In this document: piece after piece, positions 1 to 7,343 of the stretch
Position numbering within the stretch: position 1 is the first letter of the stretch
Layout: each line of letters opens with the position of its first letter
Source of the DNA: Pedobacter soli
GTDB lineage: Bacteria; Bacteroidota; Bacteroidia; Sphingobacteriales; Sphingobacteriaceae
Assembly: GCF_900101435.1 (NCBI RefSeq)
Contig: NZ_FMZH01000010.1
Location: 124,001-188,000 of the forward strand
Length of the DNA: 64,000 bases
Direction: 5' to 3'
Notes under the pieces: generated by a model
What the model was told of the DNA's origin: nothing
The model's input: only the letters and a program-made list of their open reading frames with translations
Databases searched by the model: none
Program-made: the position numbers and the translations under genes

Positions 1-267
1 GAAACAAAAATTAATCCCTAACCAATATTTATGTTTAGCGCGTGTCGTTCTGAAGGAGATTGCGAATCTCGCGCGTGAAAACGTATGTTTTAAGTTTCTA
101 GTATGATTGAAGAGACAACAGGTGCGATTAAGTTATTCGCTGCGGCGCTTGTAAACCTTAAACTTATCGAGGCTTGCGGCCGTTGTTATAGTGAGTCCGC
201 AAGGATGGAATAAAAGGAGTCGCCGAAAACCTCAAACAGAGTAGGCATTATTAAAATTAGAAACGTT
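1..267. other. Upstream region of first peptide gene
   Basis: No credible gene is visible. A perfect 6-bp inverted repeat, GAGATT-gcg-AATCTC (56-70), is flanked by GCGC-rich arms (37-42 and 70-75) and could form a small structured element. From about 122 the sequence resembles the region before the second peptide gene from about 577: both have GTGCG-ATTAA, a CG-rich CGCTGCGG/CGTAGCGG word and TTATCGA in the same order. This suggests that the duplication of the peptide gene included its control region. Confidence 0.5.
222..247 (+). promoter_or_regulatory. Conserved leader element, copy 1
   Basis: The sequence GCCGAAAACCT - CAAAC - AGAGTAGGCA ends 20 nt before the start codon of the first peptide gene. 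It is almost identical to 718-741, which ends 18 nt before the second peptide gene. The outer GCC/GGC and inner CTC/GAG words can pair as a small hairpin, and in the second copy the inner pair is CTT/GAG, which keeps pairing through a G-U wobble. It could be an RNA element or a protein site. Its function is unknown, and the absence of a purine-rich ribosome-binding site nearby leaves a translational role open. Confidence 0.45.
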
Positions 268-501
268 ATGAAACTTCAAGAGTTAAATTTAAACGAAATG
301 AAAGAAATCAACGGTGGTGGTTTATTAGGTGGTAATGATTCGTCAAATTCGGGCGGTCTTTTGGGATCGATCGGCATTGGTAACTTGTTATCATTTTCAA
401 ACGAAACGCACGACGGTGATGAATCGAGTAAAACCTCGTTCTCTTTGGGGAATAACATCGGTGGAAGCTTGGAAGGATTATTCAAAAGCTTAACCAGCTA
501 A
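268..501 (+). CDS. Double-glycine-leader secreted peptide 1
   Basis: This 77-residue precursor has an N-terminal leader of the bacteriocin/ComC type: LNLNEMKEINGG, with hydrophobic residues spaced before the Gly-Gly at residues 16-17 (GGG spans 16-18). Such leaders are cleaved after Gly-Gly by the C39 peptidase domain of an ABC exporter, and one is encoded at 2566-4773. The predicted mature part, about 59 residues, is rich in Gly, Ser, Asn and Leu, has no cysteine, and carries LLGSIGIGNLLSF and SFSLGNNIGG. It is about 80% identical to the peptide at 760-993 (62 of 77 positions by eye). It lacks the YGNGV-type motif of class IIa bacteriocins. An antibacterial or signalling role is inferred; I do not recognise the mature peptide family. 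Confidence 0.85.
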   Translation: MKLQELNLNEMKEINGGGLLGGNDSSNSGGLLGSIGIGNLLSFSNETHDGDESSKTSFSLGNNIGGSLEGLFKSLTS

Positions 502-525
502 TTTGACGTAAAAACTCAATTTTAT

Positions 526-554
526 AAAAAGGACTTCTTCGGAAGTCCTTTTTT
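526..554 (+). terminator. Rho-independent terminator after peptide 1
   Basis: A perfect 7-bp stem, GGACTTC (531-537) and GAAGTCC (542-548), closes a TTCG tetraloop, with A-run 526-530 before it and T-run 549-554 after it. It starts about 25 nt after the stop codon of peptide 1, so peptide 1 is probably made from its own short transcript. Confidence 0.9.
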
Positions 555-717
555 ATGCGCTCGTTTTTAGCCACTTGTGCGCATTAACACCTCGTAGCGG
601 TTAATTGTTTTAATTTATCGACAACCACTATGGTTAATGTACGCTGAGTCGTTGTTGAAAACAGGCTTTTAGGCACATCCGTATTTGTAAAAGATGCGTT
701 TGTTATAATAAGGGGAA

Positions 718-741
718 GCCGAAAACCTTTAAGAGTAGGCA
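718..741 (+). promoter_or_regulatory. Conserved leader element, copy 2
   Basis: The sequence GCCGAAAACCT - TTA - AGAGTAGGCA ends 18 nt before the second peptide gene and is the second copy of the element at 222-247. The bases between the two conserved blocks differ while the blocks themselves are kept. The surrounding DNA (556-717) has diverged much more, so the element seems to be under selection. It is absent before the third peptide gene. Confidence 0.45.
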
Positions 742-759
742 AAATTAAATCTATTTATT

Positions 760-993
760 ATGAAAATGCAGGAATTGAATTTAACAGAAATGAAAGAGAT
801 TAATGGTGGCGGCCTGTTTGGAAACAATGATTCTTCAAATTCAGGCGGTTTATTGGGATCGATCGGTATCGGCAATTTATTGTCATTCCAGACCGAAAGC
901 AGGGATGGTGATGAATCAAGTGCCAGCTCCTTTTCTATCGGGAACAACATCGGTGGTAGTTTAAAAGGCCTGTTCGAATCATTAAGCAGATAA
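760..993 (+). CDS. Double-glycine-leader secreted peptide 2
   Basis: This 77-residue precursor is a close paralogue of the one at 268-501. The leader LNLTEMKEINGGG and the block NDSSNSGGLLGSIGIGNLLSF are kept. Most substitutions are in the polar stretch before DGDESS and at the C terminus, where acidic and basic residues swap (LEGLFKSL becomes LKGLFESL). That charge exchange could suit two peptides that act as a pair, as in two-peptide bacteriocins, but this is inference. Cleavage is expected after Gly16-Gly17 or Gly18 by the C39 domain at 2566-4773. Like its paralogue it has its own leader element and a terminator behind it (1016-1050). Confidence 0.85.
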   Translation: MKMQELNLTEMKEINGGGLFGNNDSSNSGGLLGSIGIGNLLSFQTESRDGDESSASSFSIGNNIGGSLKGLFESLSR

Positions 994-1015
994 TTACCAG
1001 TTCATACTAGATTTA

Positions 1016-1050
1016 GGGGGGTAAATTTTTTATCCTCCTTTTTCTTTTTT
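1016..1050 (+). terminator. Terminator or attenuator between peptides 2 and 3
   Basis: A 10-bp stem with two G-U pairs, GGGGGGTAAA (1016-1025) and TTTATCCTCC (1029-1038), has a 3-nt loop and is followed by a T-rich run to 1050. The next gene starts only 16 nt further on and no promoter fits between them. Transcripts reaching the third peptide, HlyD and the ABC exporter must therefore read through, or start inside peptide 2. This would keep exporter levels below precursor levels. Confidence 0.75.
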
Positions 1051-1065
1051 AATAAATATGACCTT

Positions 1066-1272
1066 ATGGAAAACCTAACAGAAAAAGAATTAACCCAGAT
1101 TAGTGGTGGCGCTTTACAAAGCGGGAATGCGGCGGGTTTTGGCATTTTGCTCAGTGCAGGTGCCGATAGTTTGTTGAGTATCACTTTTAAGAATGCTTAT
1201 GGGGACCATCAGAGCAGTACAACGCTTTCCATTGGAAAGGATATCGATCTGGGGCTGGGATGGTTTGGCTAA
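1066..1272 (+). CDS. Double-glycine-leader secreted peptide 3, divergent
   Basis: This 68-residue precursor has a leader NLTEKELTQISGG with Gly-Gly at residues 14-15. The mature part, about 53 residues, is a distant relative of peptides 1 and 2: LLSAGADSLLS aligns with LLGSIGIGNLLS, GDHQSS with GDESSK/A, and LSIGKDI with FSLGNNI. It has no cysteine and ends in the aromatic GLGWFG. It lies 91 bp before the HlyD gene and is probably cotranscribed with the exporter. Its different leader and C terminus suggest a different job, such as a partner peptide or an inducing signal, but nothing here proves that. Confidence 0.8.
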   Translation: MENLTEKELTQISGGALQSGNAAGFGILLSAGADSLLSITFKNAYGDHQSSTTLSIGKDIDLGLGWFG

Positions 1273-1363
1273 AACAATAAAATGACAATCCTGTTAAGAT
1301 AGGGCTTGCCGGCTGTCACCGGTTTCAAGGCGATAGCTATGGATTGGCAATTGAAATTAATTT

Positions 1364-2569
1364 ATGGACAGCGATAAATACATATTCCCGAAAGAGGTTA
1401 TTGAAAATACGGCCGAATACCATTTTCATACCCATAATTCCTACACCAAGGTGATCTATCAGGTGATGCTCGCCGTTTTGATCGCAGCTTTTCTGGCCAT
1501 GTTCCTGATCCGGGTAGATGTGAATGTAAAAAGTACAGGGCTGTTTAGGCCCGCTGCTGAGCGCAATGAGATCAAGCCTCTGGTAGCTGGTAGGATCGAT
1601 TCGCTTTTTATCGAGGAAAATATGCATGTCAGGGCAGGGCAGGTGCTGCTGACCATTAAAAAAGAGAATATCGAAAGTCAGGGCGAACTTAATGAGTTCC
1701 AGCAGCAAGATGTCGAAGATCAGCTGTATGACCTGGGCTTGCTAATTAATGCTTACCGCAGAAATGACTGGTCTAAGAAACTGCCGCTTAAATCAGGGGT
1801 TTACGGTCAGCAGTACAGCCTTTTTATGCAGCGGGTTACCGAGGCAAAAGCCCGTTATCAACTGGCCTATAAAAATTATGACCGCTATGCTTATCTCTAC
1901 AAAAGAAAGGCCGTTTCTGCGCTGGAATACGATGAGGTAAAACTTAAAAAAGACAATGTGTTTAATGAACTCTCGCTGATCGGGGAAGAGCAGGGAAGTA
2001 AATGGCAAACCGAACTCAATCAGTTAAATATCCAGAGGCAGCAGCTTGGGAGTAAGGACAGACAGTATCGGGAAGAAAAGGAATTTTATACGATCAAGGC
2101 GCCGCTTACCGGTACCGTGCAGCAACTAAAAGGCATCCAGCCGGGCAGTTCGATTTCAGCTAATGAGATTCTGGGCGAGATATCACCTGACTCAGGCCTG
2201 ATTGCCGAAACTTACGTTCAGCCCAAAGATATCGGACTTTTGCATGTGGGCACAAAGGCACGTTTCCAGATCGATGCCTATAATTATAACGAGTGGGGGT
2301 TGGCAACGGGCAGGGTAATTTCCATCTCCAGCGACGTTTTTATGCAAAACGGCGCACAGCCGTTTTTTAAGGTGAGGTGCTTGTTAGATAAAAACAGTTT
2401 AAAGCTGCGTAACGGCTATCTGGGAAGGATCAAAAAAGGGATGACACTCCAGGCGCGTTTTTTTGTAACCAGAAGGACCCTTTTCCAATTATTATATGAT
2501 AAGGCGGATGATTGGCTGAACCCGAATGTCATCCCGGAAAGTAAAACAAAACAGCAGGCAGGTCTATGA
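1364..2569 (+). CDS. HlyD-family adaptor of peptide exporter
   Basis: This 401-residue protein is a membrane-fusion (periplasmic adaptor) subunit of a type I-like export system. A short cytoplasmic N terminus is followed by one membrane segment at about residues 30-50 (MLAVLIAAFLAMFLI). A biotinyl-lipoyl-like half-motif then follows (RPAAERNEIKPLVAGRID), then a coiled coil at about 115-225, and a second lipoyl/beta-barrel part (FYTIKAPLTGTVQQL, then residues 285-370). Adaptors of this type link an inner-membrane ABC exporter to an outer-membrane TolC-like channel. No TolC homologue lies in the window, so the channel would be encoded elsewhere. The stop overlaps the exporter start (ATGA), which implies translational coupling. 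Confidence 0.9.
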   Translation: MDSDKYIFPKEVIENTAEYHFHTHNSYTKVIYQVMLAVLIAAFLAMFLIRVDVNVKSTGLFRPAAERNEIKPLVAGRIDSLFIEENMHVRAGQVLLTIKKENIESQGELNEFQQQDVEDQLYDLGLLINAYRRNDWSKKLPLKSGVYGQQYSLFMQRVTEAKARYQLAYKNYDRYAYLYKRKAVSALEYDEVKLKKDNVFNELSLIGEEQGSKWQTELNQLNIQRQQLGSKDRQYREEKEFYTIKAPLTGTVQQLKGIQPGSSISANEILGEISPDSGLIAETYVQPKDIGLLHVGTKARFQIDAYNYNEWGLATGRVISISSDVFMQNGAQPFFKVRCLLDKNSLKLRNGYLGRIKKGMTLQARFFVTRRTLFQLLYDKADDWLNPNVIPESKTKQQAGL

Positions 2570-4773
2570 AAAGCATCAAACAGTTTTTTAAGGGCTTTTG
2601 GTCCGGTAAAAAGACAAGGAAAACCATTATCAAGCAGCATGATGTAACCGATTGCGGTGCGGCATGTCTGGCATCTATCGCCATCCATTACGGACTGGAT
2701 ATGCCCATTGCGCGTATTCGCCAATATGCTTCCACCGATAAGAAAGGAACCAATGTACTGGGGCTGATAGAAGCCTCGGCCAGGCTCGGTTTTTCGGCAA
2801 AGGGTGTCAAAGCAGCTTATGATAATCTTTTTACCATTCCGCTGCCGGTTATTGCACATGTGAACCACAACAACATTGCCCATTATATCGTGCTGTACCA
2901 CATTACCGAATCCTATGTAGAGGTGATGGATCCGGCTTACGGCGAAATGCAAAGGCTGACACCGGATGAGTTCAGGGGAAAATGGACCGGTGTGCTGATT
3001 ATGCTTTTACCTGGAGACGATTTTACTGCAGGAACCGAGCGGATTTCGCTGGAAAAAAGGTTTCTGTATCTTTTAATGCCGCATAAATCGGTACTGTTAC
3101 AGGTACTGATAGGAGCAGTATTTTATACCATACTGGGGCTTTCTACCTCAATATTCCTGCAGAAGATCGTAGACAATGTGCTCCCGGAGGGAAATATGAA
3201 CCTGCTCAACCTGATGGGTACGGTCATGATCATCATCATTCTGGTACAGATCTTTATCAATTATGCAAAAACGCTACTAACCATCAAGACCGGGCAGCAG
3301 ATTGATGCCAGGCTCATTTTAGGTTACTATAAGCATCTTTTAAGATTACCGCAGGCATTTTTTGATACCATGCGGGTGGGTGAAATCATTTCCAGGATGA
3401 ACGATGCGGTAAAGATCAGGGCGTTTATCAATGATGTACTGGTTGGCTTTGCCGTCAATGTTTTTATCCTGATCTTTTCCTTTGCCCTAATGTTCACCTA
3501 TTACTGGAAACTGGCGCTGATTATGCTCACCGTCGTTCCTTTGTATGCACTCATTTATTATATATCCAACCGGCTGAATAAGGCTACCCAGCGACAGTTG
3601 ATGGAAAAAAGCGCTGAGCTGGAAAACCAGCTGGTAGAATCGGTAAATGCGGTGAGTACCATCAAGCGGTTCGGACTGGAGAATTTTTCCAATCTGAAGA
3701 CCGAGATCAGGTTTATTAACCTGCTAAAAACCGTATATACCTCAGGTACCAATTCGCTTCTGGTAGGGAATGCCAGTGGTTTTATCTCCAGTATTTTTGC
3801 GGTAATCCTCCTTTGGGCGGGCGCGGGTTTTGTACTGCAGAATATGATCACCCCGGGAGAGCTGTTATCGTTTTATGCCATTATCGGCTATTTTACTGGG
3901 CCGGTGATCAGCCTGATCGGTATGAACAAAGTATTTCAGGATGCACGTATCGCTGCCGACAGGCTTTTTGAGATCATGGACCTGGAACGTGAAAAAATAG
4001 AAAACAAGACTGATCTTACCCCGGATATGATTGGCGATATCGTATTCAGGAATGTACATTTCAGGTACGGAACGCGGGTAACGGTATTTGATGGTTTTGA
4101 TCTGCAAGTACCCAGGGGAAAAATCACGGCTGTTGTGGGCGAAAGCGGCTCGGGAAAAACTACACTGCTTTCCTTGTTGCAGAATATCTATCCTTTGCAG
4201 TCGGGTAATATCATGATCGGGGAATTTGACATCAATTACCTTACCAATGAATCGCTGCGCAAACTGGTTGCCGTCGTGCCACAGGATGTACATCTTTTTG
4301 CCGGGAACGTAATCGAGAATATTGCTGTCGGGGACATGGAACCAGACATGAAAAAGATCATCCGTATCTGCGCCCAACTGCACATCATGGATTTTATAGA
4401 GCGCCTGCCCAATGGTTTTGATACCTATCTTGGTGAAAATGCAACCAATTTATCGGGTGGACAGCGCCAGCGGTTGGCTATTGCCAGGGCACTTTACCGT
4501 GACCCGGAGATACTGATACTCGATGAGGCTACTTCTTCACTCGATTCTTCATCCGAGGAGCATATCCATCACGCTATTTCCCTACTTAGGGAACAGGGGA
4601 AAACGATTATATTGATTGCACACCGGTTGAGTACAGTGGTCAATGCCGATAAGATTGTGGTACTAAAAGAAGGCAAACGCATTGAGGAGGGAAGCCACGA
4701 GGAACTATTGGGCTTAGGTGGAATGTATTCTGGAATGTGGAGCAAGCAGTTTCCCCAAATGCCTCAGAGCTGA
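2566..4773 (+). CDS. Peptidase-containing ABC transporter (C39, PCAT)
   Basis: This 735-residue exporter should remove double-glycine leaders and move the peptides across the inner membrane. Residues 20-150 form a C39 peptidase domain with Gln24, catalytic Cys30 (HDVTDCGAAC), His106 (NIAHYIVLYH) and Asp122 (MDPAYG), so the catalytic site looks intact. Six membrane segments lie at about 170-460. The nucleotide-binding domain has Walker A GESGSGKTT (about 524), signature LSGGQRQR (629-636), Walker B ILILDEATS with Asp653 and Glu654, and H-loop His686. Length and order match bacteriocin exporters such as LagD/ComA and Bacteroidota homologues. It overlaps the HlyD gene by 4 bp and ends the operon. 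Confidence 0.95.
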   Translation: MKSIKQFFKGFWSGKKTRKTIIKQHDVTDCGAACLASIAIHYGLDMPIARIRQYASTDKKGTNVLGLIEASARLGFSAKGVKAAYDNLFTIPLPVIAHVNHNNIAHYIVLYHITESYVEVMDPAYGEMQRLTPDEFRGKWTGVLIMLLPGDDFTAGTERISLEKRFLYLLMPHKSVLLQVLIGAVFYTILGLSTSIFLQKIVDNVLPEGNMNLLNLMGTVMIIIILVQIFINYAKTLLTIKTGQQIDARLILGYYKHLLRLPQAFFDTMRVGEIISRMNDAVKIRAFINDVLVGFAVNVFILIFSFALMFTYYWKLALIMLTVVPLYALIYYISNRLNKATQRQLMEKSAELENQLVESVNAVSTIKRFGLENFSNLKTEIRFINLLKTVYTSGTNSLLVGNASGFISSIFAVILLWAGAGFVLQNMITPGELLSFYAIIGYFTGPVISLIGMNKVFQDARIAADRLFEIMDLEREKIENKTDLTPDMIGDIVFRNVHFRYGTRVTVFDGFDLQVPRGKITAVVGESGSGKTTLLSLLQNIYPLQSGNIMIGEFDINYLTNESLRKLVAVVPQDVHLFAGNVIENIAVGDMEPDMKKIIRICAQLHIMDFIERLPNGFDTYLGENATNLSGGQRQRLAIARALYRDPEILILDEATSSLDSSSEEHIHHAISLLREQGKTIILIAHRLSTVVNADKIVVLKEGKRIEEGSHEELLGLGGMYSGMWSKQFPQMPQS

Positions 4774-4806
4774 TCAGGAGGGTTAAGTTCAGTTATTTTG
4801 ATTGAA

Positions 4807-4850
4807 AAGAGTGCAGCCTGGTTAGTGCGTGGACTGCGCTTTTCTGTTTT
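4807..4850 (+). terminator. Probable terminator of exporter operon
   Basis: AAGAGTGCAG (4807-4816) pairs with CTGCGCTTTT (4834-4843), 10 bp including two G-U pairs around a 17-nt loop, followed by more T residues. It lies 34 nt after the exporter stop. The long loop makes it less certain than the terminators at 526 and 1016. Confidence 0.5.
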
Positions 4851-5311
4851 AGAAATTCAGCTGCTAAAGCCTGGTAGATTACTGTAGTGCTGGCCAGATT
4901 GCATATTTCAATGAAACTGTACAGTCCGTTTCGGACCAAGCTGTACGCAAATTCGACTGCCAGGGCGGCTGCCTAAATTGTCCCTTTCCCTCTGAACAAA
5001 AACAGGCCTCGATCTCAAATTTTCTTCCACGAGGAAACACTCCCAATCATCCGGTCAGATGACGATAGCACACGCTTTCCTAAAGATCGGAAAAGCATAA
5101 TTTAAAGAGCAAAGCTAAATATCCCTCCAAAAGAAGCCCTCAAATCCCATCCGACGGATCCAAGATCATATCAAGTAACATTTAAACTGCTGAGCCCTTT
5201 ATCTGGCCTGAACTTAAAGAATTAAAAGGAATTGCTGAGCGAAGAAATATTGATCCAAAAATCAGCGCCTACACTTTTGCCGAAATATCCAATATCATAA
5301 CAAAATAAAAA
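4851..5311. other. Gene-poor region between operons
   Basis: No intact gene is visible. The left part is stop-rich in all frames I followed. The right part holds the reading-frame remnant at 5186-5308. There are no insertion-sequence ends or obvious repeats. Confidence 0.5.
5186..5308 (+). pseudogene. Possible gene remnant, 40-codon open frame
   Basis: An open frame without a start codon runs for 40 codons to TAA at 5306-5308, directly after an in-frame stop at 5183-5185. The translation includes WPELKELKGIAERRNIDPK and AYTFAEISNIITK, which has a protein-like residue mix unlike the surrounding DNA. It may be the 3' end of a lost gene. I do not recognise the family, and chance is possible at this length. 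Confidence 0.25.
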
Positions 5312-5343
5312 TTTGCATTTAATTGACATATCAATTATTATTG
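5312..5343 (+). promoter_or_regulatory. Promoter with embedded MarR-type operator
   Basis: TTTG (5312-5315) and TATTATTG (5336-5343, one mismatch to TAnnTTTG) are spaced by 20 nt as in Bacteroidota sigma-ABfr promoters. The near-perfect palindrome AATTGACATATCAATT (5321-5336, 14 of 16 symmetric) fills the spacer. MarR-family repressors bind 16-20 bp palindromes of this kind, so autoregulation of the gene at 5356 is likely. The expected transcription start is only a few bases before the start codon. Confidence 0.55.
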
Positions 5344-5355
5344 TGTCAATAAAAT

Positions 5356-5808
5356 ATGGAAAAGTTAGAGGACATCATTTTTTATACACTTGAACGTGCA
5401 ATAAAAAGTTACAGGCAATACGCCCAGCACAACATAACAGCAGCCGGCATCGATATCACAATTGACCAATGGTTGCTGCTGAAGGCCATACAGGAAAATC
5501 CCGGAACTCCACAAAACGAACTGGCCAAAACTGTTTTTAAAGATATGGCTTCTATAACCCGCATGATTGAACTGATGGTTACTAAGGGATTTCTGATCCG
5601 CAATATCAACAGTAATGACAGGCGTAGGTCTTTACTGGATTTAACAGAAACAGGGCTACTTATTTTAGAAGTTATTCAGCCGGTAATTGAGACTAACCGA
5701 AATACCGCACTTGATACTTTGAGCAAAGATGAATTGGTACTATTGGATGATTTACTCAGCCGGATCACAAGGAACACTTCATTCAAAGCTGAGCGCTCCG
5801 GCAACTAA
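5356..5808 (+). CDS. MarR-family transcriptional regulator
   Basis: This 150-residue protein has the MarR winged-helix architecture: an N-terminal dimerisation helix, the winged helix at about residues 35-100 (WLLLKAIQENPGTPQNELAK, recognition helix around DMASITRMIELM, wing NSNDRRRS with the family Asp-x-Arg), and a C-terminal dimerisation helix. MarR proteins are usually repressors that release DNA on binding a small ligand. The palindrome at 5321-5336 sits in its promoter. The next gene, a secreted S41-type peptidase, begins 34 bp later on the same strand and is probably cotranscribed and co-regulated. The ligand cannot be predicted. Confidence 0.9.
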   Translation: MEKLEDIIFYTLERAIKSYRQYAQHNITAAGIDITIDQWLLLKAIQENPGTPQNELAKTVFKDMASITRMIELMVTKGFLIRNINSNDRRRSLLDLTETGLLILEVIQPVIETNRNTALDTLSKDELVLLDDLLSRITRNTSFKAERSGN

Positions 5809-5842
5809 GATAAAATCAATCCATACCTGCTAAAAAAAAACT

Positions 5843-7168
5843 ATGAAAAGGAATTTAGTAATACTTTCGATGCTCTTGTTTGTGTGCATGGGGGCCTTAG
5901 CTCAGCAGTCAACACAGCTTTCCAAAGAGCAGATCCATCAGACTATTAAACAATTGGGGGCCGCTCTGGTGACGAATTACGTTTTTCCGGAAAAAGCAGA
6001 ATATGCTTCGGTGTTTTTACATTCCAAAATTGATAGTGGTTCGTATGACAACATACTTGATCCGAATTTGCTTGCAAGTACACTTTTCAAGCAATTGCAG
6101 TCCGTACTCAACAATAAACATTTTCGTATTGTTTACAATCCTTCACTTGAGAAAGAAATATTGAGTTACAATAGCAGGCCAACACAGCTGGTTACTGATC
6201 TGCAAAGTGAAAAGAAGAAGAACTTTTACTTCAAAAAGATTGAAATGCTACCAGGTAACGTTGGTTACCTGGAGTTCAACGGATTTGCGTTACCCAATAA
6301 AGATTTTAGCAAAACGCTTGGTTCGGTAATGGGCTATCTTGTCAATTGCGAGGCCCTGATAATTGACCTGCGTTCGAACCGCGGTGGCAATGGAAAAGCT
6401 TCAGGAGAGATACTTTCTTATTTTTTTCAGCAAAAGACAAACATTGGCCGGTCCTATAGCAGGATCGGTAACAAATGGACTAACAGCTATGTTAAGGGAT
6501 ATAAATCCAATCGTAACCCCATACATCTTAATATGCCCGTGTATTTGCTGACCGGGAGAAATACTTACTCCGCTGGTGAAGGATTTGCATATGTATTACA
6601 ACAGCAAAGGGGAGCAACGGTAGTGGGAAGCCCAACCAGTGGAGGAGCACATCTAACCCGTAGCTTTAGTTTAGGTAATGGCTTTGTAGGATTTATACCT
6701 TATCAGCGAACAGAAAATGCGAAAACTGGAACTGACTGGGAAGGGACAGGAGTGATTCCTGATGTTAGCACAATGGAGAATCCTTTGACCACCGCCCACA
6801 ATTTAATATTGTCGGATAAAATTGCTAAAACCACCGGGAAAGAAAAAGATGTTTTGGTGTGGATAATCAATTACAACAAATCGATGCTTTCTTCTGTCAG
6901 GATCACTGAAACTAATTTAGACTCTTTTACAGGTAGGTTTGCAGAATTTGAGATTACCGGCAAAGGTGGACAACTTTTCTTCAGGGATGTAAATCAGAAG
7001 AATATCGCTCCAGCTGTTATGGTACCGATTGAAAAGGATTTTTATCAGGTCGGGAAAGATTACCAGGTACGATTTGAATCGCTCGGGAACGGGCAGTACC
7101 GGAACATCAGGATATTTTGGAGCGATGGCTATTCGGAAAAAATCGAGCGGCAGCAAACTCCGGAATAA
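5843..7168 (+). CDS. Secreted S41-family peptidase-like protein
   Basis: This 441-residue protein has a signal peptide of about 20 residues ending ALAQQ. A tail-specific-protease-like S41 domain covers about 135-310: GNVGYLEFNGFA, IIDLRSNRGGNGKA, and the catalytic-serine region TGRNTYSAGEGFA with Ser243, followed by SPTSGGAHL. A C-terminal beta-rich part (about 330-435) is not a domain I recognise. No PDZ domain is evident, which is common in this Bacteroidota subgroup. The general-base Lys typical of Tsp proteases is not obvious by eye, so activity is likely but not assured. The gene follows the MarR regulator by 34 bp. Confidence 0.85.
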   Translation: MKRNLVILSMLLFVCMGALAQQSTQLSKEQIHQTIKQLGAALVTNYVFPEKAEYASVFLHSKIDSGSYDNILDPNLLASTLFKQLQSVLNNKHFRIVYNPSLEKEILSYNSRPTQLVTDLQSEKKKNFYFKKIEMLPGNVGYLEFNGFALPNKDFSKTLGSVMGYLVNCEALIIDLRSNRGGNGKASGEILSYFFQQKTNIGRSYSRIGNKWTNSYVKGYKSNRNPIHLNMPVYLLTGRNTYSAGEGFAYVLQQQRGATVVGSPTSGGAHLTRSFSLGNGFVGFIPYQRTENAKTGTDWEGTGVIPDVSTMENPLTTAHNLILSDKIAKTTGKEKDVLVWIINYNKSMLSSVRITETNLDSFTGRFAEFEITGKGGQLFFRDVNQKNIAPAVMVPIEKDFYQVGKDYQVRFESLGNGQYRNIRIFWSDGYSEKIERQQTPE

Positions 7169-7343
7169 AAAGCAAAGGCTGTTTAGCAGGCAACTGACCC
7201 CGCTTGAAAAGGAAAGCGATGCGGAGGTCGGGTTAAAACAAAAAGACAGCGCTTGAATGAAATATGACTACGTGATGTTTGAGGATCCTTCTGGATGAAA
7301 TCGCCAGTTTGGGCGGCTTTGTTATCCCTAAGACATCGTTTAA

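Noticed and set aside
3865..4383. 172-codon minus-strand open frame inside the ABC exporter gene
   Set aside because: It lies wholly opposite the conserved nucleotide-binding domain, whose Walker and signature motifs fix the true frame.
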